Below, piece after piece: positions 26,001 through 33,853 of a stretch of DNA of 64,000 nt (position 1 is its first letter; each line of letters opens with the position of its first letter). This stretch comes from Erysipelotrichales bacterium (GTDB lineage Bacteria; Bacillota_I; Bacilli_A; Erysipelotrichales; Erysipelotrichaceae). A program made the translations under genes and the position numbers. The DNA lies in NCBI GenBank assembly GCA_910576855.1, contig CAJTJP010000005.1, forward strand, positions 44,623-108,622. Reading direction: 5' to 3'. The notes beneath the pieces are model-generated. The model worked only from the letters and a program-made list of their open reading frames with translations, had not been told where the DNA came from and searched no databases.

Positions 26001-26214
26001 GCTCTGCCGCTAGGCGTTTTTTCATTTCATTGGCAGCGGCCTCGGTAAAGGTCATTGCCAGAATATGATCGATCTTGATTCGATTGTTGATGACAAGCTC
26101 TACCAAGCGGGCAATCAAGACCGTTGTTTTACCGGCTCCCGCAGATGCCGATACAAGGACGTTTTTATCCTTGGTATAGATTGCCTTCAGCTGTTCCTCA
26201 TTCCATGTCGGCAT
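23005..26214 (-). CDS. addA: ATP-dependent helicase/nuclease subunit A (AddA)
   Basis: 1069 residues, somewhat shorter than the roughly 1200 of B. subtilis AddA. It is the 3'-5' helicase and nuclease of AddAB, which resects double-strand breaks up to Chi. UvrD/Rep motifs are visible: Walker A SASAGAGKTTVL near residue 23, motif II DEFQDSN, motif III-IV LVSLISRGNNVFRVGDIKQSIYGFRHA, motif VI EEMRILYVATTRAQ. The C-terminal RecB-type nuclease has IIIIDFKTDKG. The start is the ATG at 26212-26214 with AAAAGGAG inside addB; the genes overlap by 17 bases. Confidence 0.95.
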   Translation of the reverse strand: MPTWNEEQLKAIYTKDKNVLVSASAGAGKTTVLIARLVELVINNRIKIDHILAMTFTEAAANEMKKRLAAELHSLYIKSDDEAEKQYISEQLAALPNAHISTIHSFCLSIIQEFYYLSDLSAEAIESVMDEAAMSSAQTSAMEMVMREQYQKQDPVFEQLCAMFSARSEDDEALRNMIRQIAETANSQSNRDQWFSHCRKLCEPKLSLSALPEPILTNFFAYLTTQLDQYTQACQILLQMYETDYSEETKKYETMRKKCECFPQLQELLDGYDYTGFQQAFIACCHLIPPTNPDKSNLLYEQTRKRVINIEDSLIAMLYDEKQLLSDMKDLKEPIDKLIEMSQAYIESYNKIKRLSNGIDFNDMEYYALWLLKYNNGQIAEHYRSLFTEIMVDEFQDSNDIQNDLVSLISRGNNVFRVGDIKQSIYGFRHAKPQLMRGLIDHADPQKDEIIYLSHNYRSKKEIVSFNNKLFWELMNLDGFSCRYAKEDDVNIGIDAQRQGGQPIIFHALDQEALKTESDEIKTANEWKAEYIAAKIVEIKQESNRSWKDFAVLVRANERKKDLKRVFDEWHIPCFIDASSGFYQSNAVQIIVSVLYALADPYDEIHFIAAISSPLFDYDMQSLADIKLVKQELSYYSYMKENHYPKMDIFEQLREMLKHCSICEVLNALYEQANYYTLYTNQQERCNLDLLYDKAIAFESKHPHNLSAFLQQLNELRNTETSEAMPIGNEDDVVRVMSIHQSKGLQFPVVFLWSNSKQSALDFRGLCVCDSELGIALSHVDGDVRLIRKSVQRIAMEHKKNKEELEEEMRILYVATTRAQQQLHIVDCIKDMRSFESKLTPAVVYERGGYTSWLLHSALAHNDFALMRTIKVDHLWQKEVQAEVVSIQSDMQYYAGNDPIWHVLSATSEKMPQPKLSFQSKGAMSYGTRLHKYIEALPNRCWNKSDYDTLFPVPSPHELLALQALNENSLYRKANTYREVYHEYPFSVCINHEIIHGFIDFAAIDDDIIIIDFKTDKGIDEKELSKRYREQLLTYTRAMNQLYPDKVIRTYIYSLSLHKEIEITLSVSG

Positions 26215-28837
26215 GTGCTTTCTCCTTTTCAAAGCCTACGATCGGCTCCTTAATTTTTACATAACCGTGAAACCGGCAGATATCATGATACGGACAGAAC
26301 GTACACGCATCGTTGCTCGGCTCACATGCGATGTCTCCGGATAAGATTTTATCTGTGATATGCGTAAACAAGTGTATCATCATTTCCTTCAGCTCTTCGA
26401 TATCATAAAGTCTTGATGCCTTCAGTTCTGAATCCTTATTACATCTGACACCTTGAATATGCGTACCGTCATCGTCCATCGCCTCAATCGCTTCATTCAT
26501 GACCCAGCCCCGCAGTCTGCGCTCATTTTTCTGCAGGCGGCGAAAATCCGCTTTATCCATCGGGATATAGGCAACAGGTCTTCGTTTCAGCTTTCCTGCC
26601 TCACCGTTGATATTTTCCTTTTTCAAGGAGTAATAAAAGGCTCCCAGCATACGCTTTCCCCATTTTTCATAGGCATACAACGCATAAGCACATAACTGAA
26701 GCTGTAATCCGGCACAGAAATCTGTCTCCGACATTGTTTTCTTTGAGCTTTTATAGTCAATGATACGCATAAAATCTTGATTGGCATCGATGCGATCGAT
26801 AAAGCCGTGCAGGCACAGCTGTTGCTTGCCTAAGTCCATATCCCACCAAAATTCATGCTCACAGGCAAAGGGAGATAAGGACGAATGTGCTTCCATATCG
26901 TTCAAAGTTTCTAAATTGCTTCGCATCGCTTCGCTTAAACGTTTTTTCAGTCCTTCCAAGCGATCGCTTAAAAGCGGATAAATATCGCTGATTGCCTGAA
27001 GCTGCTCACTGATTAATTGATTGATTTCTGTATCACTTGCCTTCGAATATTCCTTTTGATAACGACTTACTAAGGTTTCTAATATATAATGAGACAGGGT
27101 ACCGATTCTGCTTTGTGAAAACTCATAGTCGATCGGCTGCTTCAGCTTTAAACCATAGGTCAAAAAATACGCAAAGGGACAGCGCATATATTTTTCAAAA
27201 GAGGAAATTGATCCGTAAAGCTTATCTTGTTTCAAATACAAGCGCCTTGCACTCTCGGCGCTTATCTCAAAGCGATTTTCTTTTTTTATATATCGATGGT
27301 AAGGCTCCTTCAATATCGACTTTTGTTGAAGCAGCTGTTCCAGCTCCAAGGCGCTTTCGTTGGCTTTGCCGTCATATCCGCCGATCGGATAGGTTACGGT
27401 AAGCTGAGGATAGGAAAACAGATAGGCTTCCAAGGCCTGCATATATTGTCGATGTCTTGCGGTGAGGGTCGGATAGGAAGCAATTAGGGCTGCATAGGCC
27501 TCGTCAAAGAATCCGTCAAGCTTTGGAAAGGCAGGATATTTTTTCTGCGTTGCGCCGGCAAGTACACCGATTTTCCCGGGGTATAAGGGCTGCTTCAGCG
27601 TTGTGATCAATACACCGTGATAGTTTTTCTCGTGCTTTTGTTCCTGCTGCTTTGACAACAACTGAATTAAGAAACCGATATCCTGCGGTTCATGAAAATA
27701 CGGTAAGAATGCCACAAACAACTCATGCAGCTTTGTCAGCATCAAAAGCTGATCGACATCGTTTTTGGCAATGTTTTCACTGATGATATCACTGATGCAC
27801 GTTAAAATATCCTGCGGCTCCTTTGCCTTATGTAATCGTTCAAGAATCACCGCGATTGCGGATTTGCATTGTCGAGCTCGCTGCTCTAAGCGCTGCAGCT
27901 GCGCAAGCTCTGTTTCGGATATGAGCTGTGAAACCTTTCCCTTCATTTGGATATGATCGAAGGAATCCGCTGATTGTTTACCGAACAGCTTTACATAGTC
28001 AATGAATTCCTTTTGATACGGTGCGCTGATCGCATTTGTCTGTAACAGCTCAATGATCGACTGCATATCGGGCTTAAGCAAATATTGTAACAGCGCTTGT
28101 GCCTTTTGGGCAACGATACTTGGCAGTGCCTGCTTTAACAGGGTAAAAGGAATTCGATAGCGCTCAAAGACCTGTTGAAACAGCAGCGCATAGGATTCAT
28201 CACACATCGTGATTTGGATATCCTGTGCACTTAAGTGCTCCTGTATGATCCACTGTGCAATATATTCACATTCCTTACGCTTATTCAAGGCATGTATATA
28301 ATGAGCCTTGGGTTGATAAGCAGGGATAGGGTAAGAGGTTGCTCCAAGCTTCTTTAGGCGGTTGATTCGTATCTCATCATCTGCGCTCGATATCAAGCTG
28401 ATTATCTGTACATGTGATAAATCCTGATGGGACAGCTTCTCCCATGCCTGATTTTCGTAGTCCTGTGCCGTAGGAATAGAAATCAACAGGGACAGAATTT
28501 GCTTCAGCTCCTTCTGTGCTGCATTTTCCGTCGGCAGTTCATCGACAGAGATATGATACAGCTTCATCGCTTCGATAAATTGATGACATTGTTCAAGAAA
28601 GTCTAATGATAAAAGGATATTTTGATACAGCTTGGCCGGATAGCTACGCAATGCATCGCGATATTTCAGAATTACATCGACGGCATCGATTTCCCCTGAC
28701 AGCTCTCGTTTCAGAAAAGCAGAAAGAGTGATGATAGTGACAGAGGACAGCTGTTGGTTATTTTGGGCAAGCATAATACGCAGCTGATCGTGAATATGTG
28801 ACGGTGCGATTAGAACCGTGGCTTGTTGATGACTCAT
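26198..28837 (-). CDS. addB: ATP-dependent helicase/deoxyribonuclease subunit B (AddB)
   Basis: 879 residues, shorter than the roughly 1160 of B. subtilis AddB and without a clear Walker A at the N-terminus (VLIAPSHIHDQLR where GxxGxGKT is usual), so the degenerate helicase half acts as Chi scanner at most. The C-terminal nuclease domain has DYKSSKK. The iron-sulfur staple is complete: one Cys in YMRCPFAYF and three in CTFCPYHDIC. The ATG at 28835-28837 has AAAGGAG upstream. First gene of the operon, behind a consensus promoter. Confidence 0.88.
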   Translation of the reverse strand: MSHQQATVLIAPSHIHDQLRIMLAQNNQQLSSVTIITLSAFLKRELSGEIDAVDVILKYRDALRSYPAKLYQNILLSLDFLEQCHQFIEAMKLYHISVDELPTENAAQKELKQILSLLISIPTAQDYENQAWEKLSHQDLSHVQIISLISSADDEIRINRLKKLGATSYPIPAYQPKAHYIHALNKRKECEYIAQWIIQEHLSAQDIQITMCDESYALLFQQVFERYRIPFTLLKQALPSIVAQKAQALLQYLLKPDMQSIIELLQTNAISAPYQKEFIDYVKLFGKQSADSFDHIQMKGKVSQLISETELAQLQRLEQRARQCKSAIAVILERLHKAKEPQDILTCISDIISENIAKNDVDQLLMLTKLHELFVAFLPYFHEPQDIGFLIQLLSKQQEQKHEKNYHGVLITTLKQPLYPGKIGVLAGATQKKYPAFPKLDGFFDEAYAALIASYPTLTARHRQYMQALEAYLFSYPQLTVTYPIGGYDGKANESALELEQLLQQKSILKEPYHRYIKKENRFEISAESARRLYLKQDKLYGSISSFEKYMRCPFAYFLTYGLKLKQPIDYEFSQSRIGTLSHYILETLVSRYQKEYSKASDTEINQLISEQLQAISDIYPLLSDRLEGLKKRLSEAMRSNLETLNDMEAHSSLSPFACEHEFWWDMDLGKQQLCLHGFIDRIDANQDFMRIIDYKSSKKTMSETDFCAGLQLQLCAYALYAYEKWGKRMLGAFYYSLKKENINGEAGKLKRRPVAYIPMDKADFRRLQKNERRLRGWVMNEAIEAMDDDGTHIQGVRCNKDSELKASRLYDIEELKEMMIHLFTHITDKILSGDIACEPSNDACTFCPYHDICRFHGYVKIKEPIVGFEKEKAHADME

Positions 28838-28867
28838 TCGCTTCTCTCCTTTATAAATATTAATCAT

Positions 28868-28896
28868 ATTATAGCGTTTTTTTAGGTGTTAGACAA
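28868..28896 (-). promoter_or_regulatory. Promoter of the addB-addA-DUF5662-tag operon
   Basis: Minus strand TTGTCT (28891-28896), 17-base spacer, TATAAT (28868-28873). Confidence 0.75.
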
Positions 28897-29064
28897 ATGG
28901 TTTCTATTGGGAATTTCGATTCATCTTACATCGACAGGGAAAGCATGAAAAAAAACTGTCCGAGTTCGCTTTCGAACAGCTTATGAGGTTCCGTGTTATA
29001 TGGAGGCAGATAATTCGCACTCATATACAGTAAGCGCACTGTTTATCGAAGCTTTCATTCATCA

Positions 29065-29745
29065 TCAATGAATCACCTGATAGCGCAGTCTTAAATAGGA
29101 ATTTTCCAACACGTTACATTCCTGTAATTTCAATACACCAAGCTGTGACAATTCACTTTCCGACATTAAGGATTTTCCGTCAATCAGTGTTGATGTTTCC
29201 TTGCCGCCGACCAGTACGGGAGCTACGACTATATCAACATAATCAATCAGCTTTTCACGTAAGAATACACCGTTTAGCGTACCGCCGGTCTGAATTGTTA
29301 TTCTTTCACAACCGTATTCTGTTTTCAGCTCTGTAAGCACTTGTTTCAAGGACAGCTCATCTTGATACAGGATATGAAGATTATCGGCTTCTGTTTCAAA
29401 TGCCGGATGATTTTTATTCGATGTCACTAACACAAATTGTTTTGATCGCGCACAGAAATATTGAATACCGTGCTTCGTTAAATGGGTATTATCGATAATG
29501 ACAAAGGAAACAGGTGTTTTATGCGGCATTTCCATCGTATTCACACCGAGCTTGGCTTGTACACGTCCTGAATTCAACGACCATAGATCGGTCGTTTGTT
29601 CAATTTCATAGTATTGATGCAGTCCTTCCTTTACTCCTGTGATACTTGGAAGGTCCTTATCCACATCTAAATCATCTGATGCACCGGTACTGATTTTACC
29701 GTCAACAGACACCAGCATAAATAATGTCGTAATCGCTCTGTCCAT
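29065..29745 (-). CDS. RibD C-terminal/dihydrofolate-reductase-fold reductase
   Basis: 226 residues of the RibD_C (bifunctional deaminase-reductase C-terminal) family, NAD(P)H-dependent. It starts AITTLFMLVSVDGKIS, the typical substrate strand, and has ITIQTGGTLNGVFLREKLIDYVDIVVAPVLVGGKETS, the cofactor-loop and dimer region. No deaminase domain or riboflavin genes are nearby, so it is one of the stand-alone members with unknown substrate. ATG preceded by AAGGAGAATTAAC. Confidence 0.82.
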   Translation of the reverse strand: MDRAITTLFMLVSVDGKISTGASDDLDVDKDLPSITGVKEGLHQYYEIEQTTDLWSLNSGRVQAKLGVNTMEMPHKTPVSFVIIDNTHLTKHGIQYFCARSKQFVLVTSNKNHPAFETEADNLHILYQDELSLKQVLTELKTEYGCERITIQTGGTLNGVFLREKLIDYVDIVVAPVLVGGKETSTLIDGKSLMSESELSQLGVLKLQECNVLENSYLRLRYQVIH

Positions 29746-30058
29746 GTTAATTCTCCTTAATATTTTATTTCTTCTCTATTATACAGGAAGCAGATATCTT
29801 GTAAAGTAAAAGTTTAAAGGGTGATTGACTTATTTAAGGTAAAATTTTCTCACATCATCGTTGATTTTTGTATATCATTTAGTAGAAATCATCTTAAGAA
29901 ATTCCGGCATTTTATTGTTTCAAACAAAAATGAAAATGTCTTAAAAAAGTTAAACATCAGCACCAATCTGACTGTGCTTTTGTTTCTTAAGATAAGATTG
30001 AAAAGAGGCATGTTTCCACGGAAACACTAATTTCTCTTACTCGTCACAGTCCTTTTAT
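29746..30058. other. Intergenic stretch left of the AbiE island
   Basis: Holds the left 28-bp direct repeat and a weak plus-strand GTG frame (29821-30030) with no ribosome binding site, which I do not call. It shares LKKFR-FIV coding potential with the right-hand repeat. Confidence 0.4.
29892..29919 (+). repeat. Direct repeat, left copy, flanking the AbiE island
   Basis: TCTTAAGAAATTCCGGCA followed by TTTTATTGTT; 27 of 28 bases match the copy at 31940-31967 in the same orientation, 2048 bases away. Confidence 0.85.
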
Positions 30059-30322
30059 TTAAACTTTCAATAATAACTCAAATCCTAAATATGTATTTAT
30101 AGCGCTATATAAAGAATTCAACGCTGTTTCAAGTAATGTTTGGTATTCGGTATATGAAAGACCAAATTGAGTTTCTGCAAGACCGCAAAAAGGAATGGCA
30201 AGATAGAATGTTTCTTCTGAGATGAGAGAATTCCCACCTTTGTCTTTTAACTCAAAATGCATCATACAGTTTCTAAAATTTGTTTTTCTGATATTTTCTC
30301 CTAAACTATATCCACTCGCCAT
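30059..30322 (-). CDS. Small ORF with HEPN-type RNxxxH motif, overlapping the AbiEii-like toxin
   Basis: 87 residues from an ATG inside the last codons of the toxin gene (17-base overlap). It contains NFRNCMMHF, that is Arg17-Asn18-x3-His22, the active-site signature of HEPN ribonucleases, in helix-rich sequence. Full HEPN domains are longer and carry this motif later, so this may be only the C-terminal half. The same frame reads on upstream of the ATG as KNGLLP before a stop, which suggests the remnant of a larger protein joined at a deletion junction. Whether it is a working third gene or a fragment is open. Confidence 0.45.
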   Translation of the reverse strand: MASGYSLGENIRKTNFRNCMMHFELKDKGGNSLISEETFYLAIPFCGLAETQFGLSYTEYQTLLETALNSLYSAINTYLGFELLLKV

Positions 30323-31201
30323 TGGCAGCAGACCATTTTTTTATAAAATCTTTTTCCTCAATCGTCGCAGTAAACGGCTCTGCAAGGAATGTATTAATCG
30401 TTCTTAATACTGTTTCAAAGGTATCAATTTTAGTATCAACTTTGCGAACAAATGCTTTCCATTTCTTTTGCATTGCGCCGTCTCTGTCAAAACCCATTAC
30501 TTGCTCAAACTGTTCAACGGTAAAGCTGTGCCCACGGTTTTCAAAGGTCTTTTTCAGTGCTTTTGTCAGCGTCGCTCCGTCAAAATCAAATTTATTGGCA
30601 AGATAGTAAATATCGTAGTAATCTTTCATTCGACTTGAAAATTCCATTAGACTGAGAATAGCGTCTATTTTCTCGGCAACGGTTGTTTCAAGAGAGTATG
30701 TATATACTGTCGGGGTGTCAAAATCGAAAAGCTGTGTCGGGATTTTCCGTTTTTCCTGTCTCGGCACGATGACATCCCCAACACCGAAATCAATACTGAA
30801 CGGTGTTTTAGTATTTTTAATACGGGCGACCGCCGATGCACCGATTCCTGCATACTTTTTAGCAACAGCAATAGGGGCAACATCTTTAATTTCAAAAGTG
30901 ATAAAGTCGTTACCGGTAGGTGTTGCAATAATTTCCTCCAACACGGTTTTTAACTGCTCCGGCGTATTTGGTATTCGGCGGAGCAAAAAGTCCACATCAA
31001 CTGTTACACGGCTGTCAAAATCGGTAAGAGAATAGATAAATAATCCGCCTTTCAGCACAAGATTTTCTGCATATTGAGATTTTTCCAAACGGCGCAGAAA
31101 TTCCTCCTGACAAAAGAGCTGCAGACAAAGCTGATAACTTCTTCCGCTTGCGGCTGCCTTATTTTCAGTCGTGCAAGCACGGATGCAGCAATATCAGCCA
31201 T
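30306..31201 (-). pseudogene. abiEii: AbiEii/AbiGii-type nucleotidyltransferase toxin, N-terminal frameshift
   Basis: The type IV toxin of AbiE phage-defence/addiction modules, a DNA-polymerase-beta-like nucleotidyltransferase. The gene begins at ATG 31199-31201 inside the antitoxin (MADIAASVLARLK), but loses frame at an A4 run (31162-31165). One added A restores LKNKAAASGRSYQLCLQLF and runs into the long frame that continues to 30306 (ENLVLKGGLFIYSL, VTVDVDFLL, SIDFGVGD, TVAEKIDAILS), with all catalytic motifs present. Restored length is 298 residues. It is either inactivated, a slippage-controlled gene, or a base-calling error; a shorter product could start at 31088, missing about 38 residues. 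Confidence 0.8.
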
Positions 31202-31799
31202 TAAGCAGTACCTCCATCAGTTCGGTAACCTTTTTGTATACACGAAGTTTTTTTGCGTATACAGAAAGGTTGTTTAGATTTTTCTTTGTATCGTTTGCGT
31301 AAGCATTAAGCGCTTTATTAAAAATTTCGTTGTCGAGTCTCGAACGATATTTGAAACAGTCGCAGATGGTACGTTCACGATCATATACAGGTAGGGTAAC
31401 ACCATCGAAATCATCTGTGGTTTTTCCCAAATCGTACAGATCCGATTGAATATAATAAGGCTGCAGAGCGAGAACATCCACATTCAGTTTAGTCCTCGAC
31501 ATAGAACGAGGAATTGCGATTGACCACTTGCGTGGAGCAAAGTCACTGTATCCGTAATGAAAAAGAGCGGATTCGACGCAAACAATTCCTTTCGGAATGA
31601 GAGTTGCAAGAAGCTGTTCCTCGCAAACCGCATTTTTTTCCGAAAGTTCATAGTAACCGTGACGCACACGATTGAGAAAGCCGGCATTACACAAATTTAC
31701 AGCATCGACCGCACTGATTCCGGCAGCAACAAAATCAGCAGATTTTGCAATGCCGCCTTTATTGATAATGACCTCTTTTACTTGCTCTCGGATGTTCAC
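31194..31799 (-). CDS. abiEi: AbiEi-type antitoxin (transcriptional regulator)
   Basis: 201 residues. N-terminal winged-helix region (IREQVKEVIINKGGIAKSADFVAAGIS ... LNRVRHGYYEL) and C-terminal AbiEi domain (PKGIVCVESALFHYGYSD, YDRERTICDCFKYR). It represses its own promoter and counters AbiEii in known systems. The start is GTG 31797-31799 with GAGGTGAG upstream; the frame continues to 31889 across the promoter. It overlaps the toxin start by eight bases, the usual AbiE arrangement. Confidence 0.85.
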   Translation of the reverse strand: MNIREQVKEVIINKGGIAKSADFVAAGISAVDAVNLCNAGFLNRVRHGYYELSEKNAVCEEQLLATLIPKGIVCVESALFHYGYSDFAPRKWSIAIPRSMSRTKLNVDVLALQPYYIQSDLYDLGKTTDDFDGVTLPVYDRERTICDCFKYRSRLDNEIFNKALNAYANDTKKNLNNLSVYAKKLRVYKKVTELMEVLLNG

Positions 31800-31828
31800 A
31801 CGCTCACCTCTTCCAATTATAAAATTCA

Positions 31829-31889
31829 CACACAAAAAAACAGTATATGTGTTCGAAATTATTATAGCGCGAAAAGAAAAAGATGGCAA
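31829..31889 (-). promoter_or_regulatory. AbiE operon promoter and leader repeat
   Basis: Minus strand TTGCCA (31884-31889), 17-base spacer, TATAAT (31861-31866). Just downstream, ACACA...TGTGT (31829-31852) is an inverted pair and a likely AbiEi operator. Confidence 0.65.
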
Positions 31890-31899
31890 TAAAAATTAC

Positions 31900-31923
31900 G
31901 CACAAACACTGGAGTCTGTGTGC
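31900..31923. promoter_or_regulatory. 24-bp imperfect palindrome upstream of the AbiE promoter
   Basis: GCACAAACACTGGAGTCTGTGTGC has dyad symmetry (GCACAnAnACT/AGTnTnTGTGC). Placed ten bases upstream of the -35; a possible second AbiEi site. Confidence 0.5.
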
Positions 31924-31939
31924 AAAATTAAAATTTGCC

Positions 31940-31967
31940 TCTTAAGAAATTCCGGCAATTTATTGTT
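31940..31967 (+). repeat. Direct repeat, right copy, flanking the AbiE island
   Basis: TCTTAAGAAATTCCGGCA followed by ATTTATTGTT. Directly after it, 31976-32043 has a short frame (DELKEAAQLYQEYFESRHP and stop) that looks like the tail of a broken gene. Confidence 0.8.
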
Positions 31968-32136
31968 GAATTTCTGTGATCATTGATGAATTAAAAGAAG
32001 CAGCACAATTATATCAAGAATACTTTGAAAGTCGACATCCCTAATCTTTTCATCACTTTCCATGTTTAAAACAGCGTTTATCGCTCATACTTCCATATGA
32101 CTGAAAGGTAAAGTCGATACGGCTTGAGGTGATACA

Positions 32137-32526
32137 ATGAAAACAAAATACTATTTATTAGCGGCAAGCATTTGGTTGGTACTGTTGGGATGTGTGGTAA
32201 GCAGTAAGGCTGATTCCTTGACCTATACGGTTTACTTTGATACAGAAACGACAAACAGCGCTGAAATCAAACAGGGTATTTTAGATAACTATCGTACCTT
32301 GATTCGCGGTGTTCATGAGGAAAGCGAAGCTGTTTTAGTCGCTCATAATTTATCCTGTTTTATGTGGGAAAAAGATATGATTGCGGAATGGAACAGCGGT
32401 GAATTAATCGTTACGATCGGAGACGGCAAGGGTGCCGTTATTCACGGTGATTTAGAGGCAAATGAAACCTGTCTGCCTGAGGTCAAGCCTAAATCATGGT
32501 TGATGGAGTTATTCAGCTTTGATTAA
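32137..32526 (+). CDS. Small putative lipoprotein
   Basis: 129 residues. A signal peptide with a lipobox LLGC (Cys19) suggests a membrane-anchored lipoprotein. The mature part has TVYFDTETTNSAEIKQGILDNYRTLIRG and IVTIGDGKGAVIHGDL, which faintly recall the spore protein SpoIIR (secreted, about 200 residues), but the similarity is too weak to name it. The ATG at 32137 is preceded by GAGGTGATACA. Monocistronic. Confidence 0.55.
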   Translation: MKTKYYLLAASIWLVLLGCVVSSKADSLTYTVYFDTETTNSAEIKQGILDNYRTLIRGVHEESEAVLVAHNLSCFMWEKDMIAEWNSGELIVTIGDGKGAVIHGDLEANETCLPEVKPKSWLMELFSFD

Positions 32527-32595
32527 AGACAATGATATTTCTTATATGTGACATGTGAAAAGCTGCATACCTGTATCGGTACGCAGCTTTTATGA

Positions 32596-33741
32596 TTACT
32601 GTAAAGACGACAGCTTATTTTGAAGCTCCTTATTTTCATTATTTAAGCGTGTTACTTCACCATTCAATTTCGTAATCTTTTCATTCGCATTGTCATACTC
32701 TCTTTTCTTGCGCTCTAATTCGGTAACTTCCTTATTTAAGACCGTCAGCTTCTGATTCAAGGTGTTCATCTCATTTGTTTTGGCTTCCTGATCAAAGCTT
32801 ACACAGAAATCACCCGAAACCTCCTCGCCGCTGCACTGTGCCTTATAATCCTCAAGCTCCTGAGCGATATTACCGATCAAACGTGTCGTATCATCACGCT
32901 CTGTTCGCTTACTGTATAATTTATTCTCATCGATTTTATTGTTCTTTAATGCAGTTTGTGCTTCCTTGATCTGCTTATTATAGGATTCGATCTGCTTTGT
33001 ATTGCCTTCGATTTTCCCTTTGATTTCCGCTATTTCCTTTGTATTGTCCTTAGGCTCCTGTGCAGAATCATCCGGCTTATTTGTATCATCCTCATTGTCA
33101 TCATCATTCGTCAACGGCTTATCGTCATCATCGTTTGGTTCAACATCATTTTTATCTTTATCGGTATCAGTGACAGGAGTATCATCATTAGAGTTGAAAA
33201 ATACTGCCTTGATGCCGAAGCCGACACCGATCAACAGACACAAGGATACGATTCCGATAATAACACCGGTAACGATCTTATTCATCTTGTCCGCATCCAT
33301 GGAAGGCTTCGCCACAGTCTTTTTCTTTTCCCCTAAGAATTCATTGATATCGTCCTCGGTGATCTCTTCCTCAGTCACCTCATGGTTATCATACAGATAA
33401 ACGGAATCATCAGCTTCCGCAGTTTCCTCCGCTTCATAACGAGGGTGCTCCATCACAACTCTTGTCTTATCAAAATCCGCTTCTGCATAGCTGTCTGCCT
33501 CATCGCTTTCCGCTTCAATATCTTCATCCATCATATTTTGCGCTGCGTAACTGCTGCGGGTAAAAGCCTCATAAATCTGCGGTTCTTCCTGTTCATAGGA
33601 TTGCTTAGCCTCTTGTGCCTCGCTCTCCTTCTGCGATTGCTTCATCGCCTCTATTTTTCTGCGTAATTCACTATCCTCATCATATTCATCTATCATTTCT
33701 GATAAATCAAGTACATCATCATTGGAATTGTCCTTCCTCAT
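32596..33741 (-). CDS. Single-pass membrane protein with acidic cytoplasmic half and coiled-coil outside half
   Basis: 381 residues in four parts: an acidic cytoplasmic region (about 1-150), one membrane helix (about 155-182, MNKIVTGVIIGIVSLCLLIG), a very Asp-rich linker (about 183-230), and a long coiled coil (about 230-381, heptad-like EIAEIKGKIEGNTKQIES ... ELQNKLSSLQ). Two cysteines (AQC and DFC) sit mid-coil and may form a disulfide. I recognise no family; the layout recalls cell-wall or division-linked proteins. Has its own promoter; AAGGAGGA precedes the ATG. Confidence 0.65.
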   Translation of the reverse strand: MRKDNSNDDVLDLSEMIDEYDEDSELRRKIEAMKQSQKESEAQEAKQSYEQEEPQIYEAFTRSSYAAQNMMDEDIEAESDEADSYAEADFDKTRVVMEHPRYEAEETAEADDSVYLYDNHEVTEEEITEDDINEFLGEKKKTVAKPSMDADKMNKIVTGVIIGIVSLCLLIGVGFGIKAVFFNSNDDTPVTDTDKDKNDVEPNDDDDKPLTNDDDNEDDTNKPDDSAQEPKDNTKEIAEIKGKIEGNTKQIESYNKQIKEAQTALKNNKIDENKLYSKRTERDDTTRLIGNIAQELEDYKAQCSGEEVSGDFCVSFDQEAKTNEMNTLNQKLTVLNKEVTELERKKREYDNANEKITKLNGEVTRLNNENKELQNKLSSLQ

Positions 33742-33768
33742 AAGAATCCTCCTTTGAATACACTTCTT

Positions 33769-33797
33769 ATATTACCACAGCCGGCACTGATTGTGAA
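33769..33797 (-). promoter_or_regulatory. Promoter of the coiled-coil membrane protein
   Basis: Minus strand TTCACA (33792-33797), 17-base spacer, TAATAT (33769-33774) with upstream TG. Confidence 0.6.
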
Positions 33798-33853
33798 TCA
33801 ATTTTCATAATTTATTACAATCTGTTGTCTGACATTTCCATGTCGTTCTTACT

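Noticed and set aside
29821..30030. Plus-strand 69-codon GTG frame
   Set aside because: No ribosome binding site, low-complexity composition; overlaps the left direct repeat.
32137..32526. Calling the lipoprotein SpoIIR
   Set aside because: Only a faint IGDGKG match; the conserved N-terminal part of SpoIIR is not seen.
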